Shown here piece after piece: positions 24,901 to 33,900 of a stretch of 64,000 bases of DNA. The stretch is from Schizochytrium sp. CCTCC M209059 (taxonomy: Eukaryota > Sar > Bigyra > Thraustochytrida > Thraustochytriidae). Positions within the stretch are counted from its first letter, which is position 1. The number at the start of each line of letters is the position of its first letter. Made by a program: the position numbers and the translations under genes. The stretch lies in the NCBI GenBank assembly GCA_000818945.1, contig KN805370.1, positions 1,238,498 to 1,302,497 of the forward strand, in the 5' to 3' direction. The notes beneath the pieces are model-generated. The model was not told the origin of the DNA. It saw nothing but the letters and a program-made list of their open reading frames with translations, and ran no database searches.

Positions 24901-27900
24901 TGGGAGCTTCCCGTTTCTGTCGGGGATGACGAAAATGGTGCCGTTTACATAGCCCCTCGTTCGCTCCAACTCAACGCTGTGCAAGGCTCTAGCGTTTCGT
25001 ACAAGGTGCGATTGGCAGATCATGTCTCCGATTCCTTGCGTGTGCGTCCGTCTCAGGCGACAGGGCTTTGCGTTGATGAGGACGGCGTCCTCACGGGTCA
25101 GCCGTGCGACGGTGCATGCGATTGCGCTGATCTTGGCGTTCCTCGTGTCTTGGTCTCCCCAGCCGCGGGGATTGATCTCAAGCGCGGCGAGACTGCAAGC
25201 TTCGAGGTTATGACAAATCCTGACGCTGCTCACTTTGCCACCGACCTTTGGGAAACGTCATGGGTGACCCTGCTGCATGGATCTGACGACACAATGACGT
25301 TGCCCACCGTGACGGTGCACTTGCCGAGCACGAACGTGCAGGCGGAGCTCCTTGTCGAATCCGAGGCGCTCCAGGGCTGTGGCGCTGCGCATAGTGCCCA
25401 AGTCCGCGTCAAACTTGCAAGTCGGCCGGTCGCAAATGTCGAGGTCCGTGTTCGAAGCGGGTCTGTTTTGATGCAAACGGATGACGAAGATTGTGTCGCA
25501 GTGCAATCAAGAGTCGCATACCACAGCTCTCAGGAGAGAGCAATCGTCGGTTTGGAGGATGCTGTTCCTAAGCGTTTGCTGAGCTGGATTGAGGGCACCA
25601 ACGGTTTTGTCGTGTTCGGGATGGAACGTGAGGTGAGCAAGCTTACACGGTGGCTGAGCCCCGGTGTCTTCGAGTTTGAGATCTGCTCTGACCCTCTGTG
25701 CCAAACAACTCACCAGAGGGTCTCGGGCATCTCAAGCAAGCTTGGAGCCGAAGCTTACTTTTTCCCTTCAGCCACGCAAGCGTACATGTTTGCCACGTGG
25801 GGCTGCAATGGCTCGGACAAGCGGCCTGGTATCTCCCTGAGCAAAGATTCGCTGGTGTTTTCTCCTTCAACCTGGGCCACATGGCAAACCCTGCGTGCGG
25901 AACTGCTGTGCGGAGAGGGCGCTCCTGCTGAGATGGCAAGCATGGCACCATCGCTTCGCCTCGAAACCTCGACGCATGCGTCCAGCTCGTTTCCAGGGAT
26001 TGCAAAAGACCTCTTGTATGAGAATATCACCACGAAAATCTCCGTTCGCGCACCTTCTGCGCGCACAAAGGCATTGAAACTGTCGCTCGAGCAGCTCACT
26101 CTCTCCAAGTCTCTCGAGGGTGATGCACAGTATTCTTATAGCGTTTCACTCGCCGGGCCACAAGAGGTGCTTGCATCTCAAGGCAAGAAGAGTGCCTTTG
26201 TTCGGGTCCACATCATCCCATCCATGCATATCTGCGAAGGTGTGGTGTGCAGTCCGGCGCTGGACGCGGCGTGCTCATGTGAATCGACGGCGATCGCGGG
26301 CCATGGCAAGGTCGAGGTTTCGCCTTCGGTCCTTGACTTTTCCACGTCGAATTGGAACGTGGGTCAACGTGTGGTGGTCTCCGTGCCAGCGAAGGCAATC
26401 GACGCCCATTTAGCTTTTGCTCAAGGCGCAGCGTCTCTGGTACACATTACCGAGAGTTTGGACCCCATCTACAATGGCATGCGGGCATCCTTACCTGTAG
26501 TGGTCGAGAAAGCAGCCAGTTCAGGAGTTGCCTTCGATACAAGCGTGCTGTACCTTTCCGAAAATGGGGCACCCGCGCACGTGCAGGTGACACTGCAAAG
26601 TATGCCTTTGGCTGAGCGCGTTCAGGTTCGTCTGCATGGCCCGAGTGAGCTGTCCTTTGCACCGGCGACCTTGGATTTCTTGCAAGCCGAATGGGACACG
26701 CCCCAGACCGTGGCTCTCTTGGCCACGCCTTCCGACGCGTGTGGTCTAAAACCGTTTGTCGGCATTGTTTATCCGTCGTCACACTGCTCTGGGGACGCGC
26801 TGTATAACCAGGAAGGCCGCGCTGGTCCCGGCGTCGAAGTGGTCGCGATGGATCGAGATTGGGCTGGAGTGTCGCTCAGCGCAGATCGAGTGAGGGTTCG
26901 CGATTCCGTGCCGGCTCGTGTCAACGTCAGCCTTACGTCTGCCCCTTCCAGCGAGGTTGTCATACGGGTGGTGATCCCTGAGCGGCTCATCCGCATGCGA
27001 AAGGAGGATCCGTGCACTGGAGCAGTGAGTCACGACAACCGCACTGTGTCGCTCTTGACGGCATCGCCACTAGAGCTCACGTTTGGCGCAAGCAACTGGT
27101 CCGTCGCGCAAAGTATTGAGCTCATCGATGCATCGCCCGAGGTCTCAGAGGAGGTGGCTGCTCACGGTCTGCAGGAAGTACGTTTTGAGGTTTTCAGTGC
27201 GGACGGCAATTACAATGGGCCGCTCTTGCGGCGCGACACGTGTGAGCGGTCTGCATGGAGCGTGCGGCATCCGGACCTAGAAGCAGAAATGTTGCGAGGG
27301 CAGATGGTGAGCCTTCCTGGCACTTCATTTACGTGCTCGCAGTCCGCGGGAAGCGAGATCTGCTGCCCGCTTGTGAGCGCCCCGGTACTCATCGCGGAGG
27401 TGGAGTCTCTGATCTGGGGACCTGCGCCGGCACTGACAAGTGTGAACATGTCGACGTCGGGCCGTCACCTTATTGCAATGTTTGACCAGCCTGTATCAGA
27501 GGCGAGCCAGAGTACTGTGTGCGCTGATATCTTTGCTGGCACCTCAGAGGTGTACACCCGGTGTGGATCCCAAGGTGCGGAGCCAACCTTGCCTGTGGAG
27601 ACAGCGTTTGGCGCGGATGCCGTATGTCGCTGGATTGATGCGACCGTGGTGTCCGTGGCTCTCGGTGCAGGAGCCCGTGCTATACCTCATCAATGGATTC
27701 ACCTTGCGCAGCATCGCATCCGTGCTTCATCTCATAGCCAACGTTTTTCCACGGGTGCTGTTCCCATTCTTCCAGTCGGAACTGGAAGCTCCTATGGAGT
27801 ATTTGATTCTCTTTTGGTCCCACCTGCGCCAGGACGCGTCAAGGTGTCAAAGTCGAGCATGCAGAGTGCGGTTTCACCCGTGAGACTCGAGTCTTTCGAA

Positions 27901-30900
27901 TGGGCAGGCCTCCATCACAATACCTCTCTAGAGTACTCTTTTGTGCTGGTTCCCTTTGGACGTAAATTTGGGGATGAATGTATGAGCAAGACGCGTCTTC
28001 CTTTGTCTCATGGCTTTGGCTCTGACCCCGTGCTCACTGCAGTAATTCCCGCAGGGGAGTGGTCCGTCCTTGGCCTGGCACGCGCCACAGCGAATGAATA
28101 TGCAAATGTACAAGGAGAGCATCAGGTGATCGCGGAGGAGTCATGCGTGGCTGCAGGCAAAATTCTTGCTTCTGAAGTTGATCTCGGAAAGCAAAGTTTG
28201 CGTGACTATATGCGTGACGAAATTGCGGCACATGGAGATGATGGTGATCGCGTTGTCCAGATATTGTCGGTCTGGGCCGCAGAGATCTTTCCCCACTTGC
28301 GGGCACCCGCTGGCGTGCTGGATCCGCATTGTTCCTCTAATGCTGATTGCGGGCCTCTTGGTTCGTGCGAAGCAGATTCCAGCTGGACATCTCGACAACA
28401 TAACGTTTGCCAATGCCCGCCGTCGCGATATGGTCTCCACTGCGAGCACTTTGCTCCAGCCGAGGATGAGACAATCGCACTCCTCACGAGTATGCTGGAA
28501 GCTGTGCGCTCCGGAAAACTTATGGGAAGACCTGCTTTGGCCCTGCTTTCCCAGTTTCCGACGAGTCATGCAGACGCAAAGCTTCGTCTCGATGTGGCAA
28601 CCATAACATTGCAGTCCTTTGGTGGTCGCACGCATACCGAAGATGCAATGGTCCTCGAGCGTCTTGTTGGATCAACACTTGATGGCATCAACCGTCGTCT
28701 CTTGGAGTCTAAGGTTGGCGTCCCTGATCGACTTTCCGCTTGCGGAACTGAGTCAGCGTCACTCTTGCAAACGCAGGCCATGGTGCCCCTTTTGAAGTTG
28801 CTCCCACGCGACCGAACATACATGTTCGGAGAGAGTCTTGCGGATCAGGACATTACGGTATTCGTCTCAAATGAAGCTGGTGCTCGACCCTCGAGATCCG
28901 TTCTGGCGCATGATCCATTTCTCTGCGAAACGGCCTCGCCAGTTGTTGTCGTGCTCGGACAAGAGCCTGGCGACCAGGTTCGTGTGCGAGGACTTCCATC
29001 GCTGAGCGGAAAGCGCGACGGACTCGTGTGCATGGGTCGTGGTTCGGATGGCCGGGTGCTGCAGGGGGCCTGTACGGGTGCGTCCGATGACTGTTCATGC
29101 ACGGTCCCGAACGGGCCTGGGGCGCTCTACATCGGGCTCTTTCATGTTGCGTCTCCAGGTCTGGTTTTGGAGTCAATTTCTGATTACGAAAGCGAGCTCA
29201 GTATACGCGAAGGTGTAACGAGCGAGCTGAGGATTAGACTGGCATCGGCCCCGCATGGTGATCGCGTCGAAGTGTCGCTTGGCGGCTCGGAAGAAAGTGA
29301 AAAGGATGGCTCGCTCCGCTGTGTGAATGCACAGGATGGAACTCTCGGTAGGAACTGTGTCCACAGCCTTTCCGATTGCGAAAACCCGCTTGTTGAGTTC
29401 TGCGTCTCTGTTACGCCAGCAGGTGATCTCGTCCGGTTTGAGCCCTCAACCTTTGTATTCTCCAAGGCGAACTGGAATGAAGGACAGACAGTACGAATCA
29501 CCTCCGAGGATGTAGCCCTTGCGGGCCCTGCCACGCGCACTATTCAGGCAGTGGCAACAATTACGTCAGCAGACGACTTGCGCTTTTTAAATGTGCAAGA
29601 TTCAGTGCCGATTACAGTCCATGCTCGTCATGTTGCAAAGCTAAGTGCGGTTCCGAGCACTTTAGCGTTGCAAGAGTCTGATCTCGGGTATAAAACTGTC
29701 GTGGTAAAGGTGGGCGCGAAGCCGCGCGCTGGTCTTCGGATAGAAGCAGTCTTTGACGATCGCAAACTGCAGGTTTCTCCTCGTTCAGTCAGGGTAGACC
29801 CAGCGGCTTGGGCCAAGGGCGCAACTTTCAAGGTGCGTGCCATCAACGACGATGTGACACAGGCGCTAGTGCAGTATGACGCGGATCTTTCTTTCAAACT
29901 TCACCAATACCAGACCTCGGATGGAGGTCTTGCAGACCCGGTCTTCTCTGCTCTTTTGGACGAGGATGCAATCGTGAAAGTTCCGACGACAATTTTGGAT
30001 GATGAGACGTCGGGCATCCTGGTCAATCAGTCGTCTCTGACCCTCGTTGAAGGCGGGCCACCTGGACGTATCAGCGTTCGCCTTACTCAAGCACCTGCTG
30101 CGGGTGCCGTTTTTGTACGCGCGGAAATTCGTGATGGCATGTGTCTTTCCATTGCGCAAGGTCTGGGTGCAGCGCGACAGAGTTGTGCTTCAAGCTCTGA
30201 TTGTTCGCCAGGATACACTTGCTTTCGCCAGACAGGTGTGCAAGTTGCACCATCGTCACGGAGCGTTCTTCGTTTCGATGCGAGTAACTTTGCCGATGAC
30301 CAGCTTATTTCTCTTACGGCCTTTGAAGACGACTTTGTCGAGGGAACGCATGAGGTCAAGATCTTTTTGGAAGTGTCTGGTTCACTGGACAGTTCGTTCT
30401 CTCGTGTCGAGTCTGTGCCGCTGCGCGTGACGATTCTGGAATCTGCGTCGGGCCGCCCCGAGCCCGGTCTCTGGGCGCTCGCTGACCCTTTTGGGGGCGC
30501 TGAGAAGCAATCTCCAGGCGTCCTTAATGTGGTGGAGGGCGGACGTCTAGTCCAGTACGGCGTTCGTTTGGCAACCCGACCCCTGGGTGAAGTCGTCGTA
30601 GATATTCACATTGAAAGCGAGAGCATGGCATCGTCCATGCTCCGTTTAAGCGCTCTCCCGAGTGCGGCAGATGACATGACAAGCAGCACGGCACAGTTGC
30701 GCTTCAACCACTTGAACTGGGACATCTCGCAAGCTGTTCGTGTCGAAGCGCACGATGTAGACGCACACTTCCGGGCTCGTCACGACACTGCAACGGTGTT
30801 GCATACTCTCGGCTCCTCTACCGATTCCGTATACAACAGAGCAGGCCTGCAGACTGGAGCGAGCGTGGAGGTGAAGGTTGTGAATGACAATGTCCCCGCG

Positions 30901-33900
30901 CTTCGTGCTGACGTCTCGCACGTTGTTCTGGAGGAAGGCGAGATCGCCGGCTTGCGAATCAAACTTGCGGCCGCACCAGAGGCTACGGACTCCGTGCGTG
31001 TCCGTGTGATGGCATCGCACGGTCGTTGCGTCTCGATGGATAGCGGATTCACGGCGACAACGTGCACGGAGAACGCCACATGCCATGGCGAAAATGACGG
31101 CGAGGACTCGTGGTGCTTTGCCAATTCGCACCTGAGCGCGAGCCCGGAGGAACTTCATTTCACGCATGGTAACTGGAATATTTGGCAAACAATCCGGGTG
31201 GAGGCTTTGCTGGATCACGTCAATGATGGCGACGCGCTCATGACGAATGTACGATTGGTCAGCTCAAGCTCGAACGCAGCTTTTGATGGCCTTGACCTCG
31301 CTGTGGTGGTGAGTGTGGTGGATGTGGACGTCACTGGACTTAGCTTTGTCACAAGCACACTTGGGATGGCAGACGGCAGTGGAGTCAAGCCGGAGGCGCT
31401 TTTGAGCGTAACCGAAGGCAGCACTGCGCAGTACGCCGTGTCTCTGGCCTCGCGGCCTTTGGCGCCTGTATATGTCTCAGTGCTGCAGTGGCCCCTGCGT
31501 ATTGATGCCGAAGTGGTCGCCGAGCCGAGTACGATGCTATTCACAGAAGACGACTGGGATGAGCCGCGCGTCGTGGTGGTGTCGCCTCTCAACGACGGCT
31601 TGCACTGGCCTACAAGCAGCGTCGAGGACAAGGATGGCTTCCTTGCCTTGCGACACGTCATTGAGACTCAGGCCGCCGACTTCCGCGACCTTCCCTTTGT
31701 GGATCTCGGCGTCAATGTGTCAACCGACGAGGAGCCATTTCTGCGTATCACCTTGGACGATGATTACAACGAGCTGCTTCGCGTCTTTGAACAAGACGGA
31801 GACTCCCGCGCCGCGCACTATGAGGTTGTCCTTATGGCACCCCCGCCGTCGAAAAGCGTGCCTACAATTGTGCACGTTGATGCAGCCTCTGGGTTCTGCA
31901 CGCAGAGCGTTGCGGGCATCGAGGTATCACACGTTGTCGTGCGCGATAGCTTTTGCTCCAAGGATGCAGACTGCGAACGGGGCCAGACGTGCTTTACGGG
32001 AACAAAGGTTTCTGTGTCGCCGACTGCGCTCGAGTTCACAGCAGAGACGTGGAGCGTACCGCAGCGGGTGGCTGTGGTCGCACTTGACGACGATATTGCA
32101 GAAGAGCCCATCCATTTGGGGCGCATCCGACACCATGCGACACGTCAAGGCCTCGACCTCGGGTTTGCAGAAACTCTCTTGGTGGAGGTTGTGGACGATG
32201 ACATGGCGAGTATTGCGCTTGATCGCGACCACATACATATCGTGGAAGGCGAGGAAGCTGATGTGTCCTTCCAGGTGCGTTTGACCTCTGAGCCGTTGTC
32301 TCCCGTGCTGATCGATTTGCTGGTGGAGCCGGAAAGCTACGGCGGGCTTTTGGAACTTTCAACGAGCAGTGTAGAGATCGCGCCATCAGACTGGGCAAAG
32401 TGGCATACTGTGCATGTCCGCGCGCCCGCGGACGACGTCGCTTCCGGCCGTCCGCTCTTGCTGCAACTGGCACATCGCGCGGTCTCACTGGACCCCAATT
32501 ATCGCGCCCTAGAACAAACCTTGATTGTTGAGCGAATCGATGCGCACAATCCCGAGATTCAAGTCATGCTTGGAAGCTCGGACGACCTCGAGGTCTCAGA
32601 GGACGGTGCTGCCGTGCAGTTTTCTGTGGCTCTCGGCTCTCGACCTCTTGCGCCTGTGCGTCTGCTCATTGATGTTTCTCGCGGGTTTTGCCGCAAGGAA
32701 AGCAGTGGCAGCAGGTTGCATGGGGCAAGTTCCTCCGCGCCGCTTCCGGATTTTGGGCGCCCTTGCGGGGCTCGTGGCTCAATGGTTTTGCTTCATCCAG
32801 CCACACGCGGTGGTCCTCAGGAATGTGAATGCATGCTCGGTATGGGACTTTCCGCAGATCGACGATGGCTTTCATTTACCCCCAACGACTGGGATCTGGC
32901 TCAAGTTGTGACTGTTGTTGCCGACGATGACAACTTTGCTGAACCAGCAACGCACTCTGGCTGGATTCGTGTGGCGCTCGACAGAGACGGAACTGCCGAC
33001 GCTGTGTACCGGTCGCGCTATAGCGGAGACCATGGCGGTTCGGACGGAATTGTGACCTGGCTTTCTCTGAGCATTGTCGACAACGACGCCGCGGGGATGC
33101 GCGCAGACACCCAGGTCATCGTGGATGAGCAAATGCAGGAGGTCTATAATTTGGCACTGATGAGTCGACCTTTCGGAGATGTACATGTTTCGATTGGCGC
33201 GAGTGCAGACTTGGGAATTTCGCCCACGTCGGTTATCGTCTCGCCCGCGGCGTGGAACTCTCCGCAGTCTATTCACGCGTCGTTGCTTGGGATGGTGGGT
33301 GGTACTGGGGAGACCTCGCAGAACACGCTGAGAGAGACCATTGTTGAAATCAAGCACACCGTCACAGCATCATCTGATCCAGCTTACGAGCAAATGCCAT
33401 TATTGGTAGAGACTGCACTGCTAGTATCGGGGCGGGCGCCACGACTGCGCATTACTTCACTGGACCAGAAATCCGACGAGGAAGATGCATTTCTTCCTTT
33501 GATCGTCGAAGAGGGTTCACATGGTGCTTCATTCAACGTAGCACTGAACGCAGAACCCACGGGAGATGTATATGTGTACATGGATGTTCCCGCTGGTGTT
33601 TGCGAGGGTGTCTCAGGCCCTCGTTTTGACCAAGGCTGCTCTCGCGATCATGATTGTGCTACGGGGCTTGTGTGCCGCAAGGAGACGGGGCTGGTCGTCT
33701 CGCCGACCGAGCTTCATTTTTCAAGGCTGAGCTGGAGTACCCCGCAGGTCGTCACGGTCAGCAAGGCCGGCAACACGGTCGATGAGCGGTCAAGTCCCAT
33801 GCAGGATCACTGGCACGTGGTTCCACTTTCCTGCGGTATCAAGAGCTCATCCGACGACCAATATGCTGCTGTCACGACTCGCGAGGTGCCGATTCAAGTC

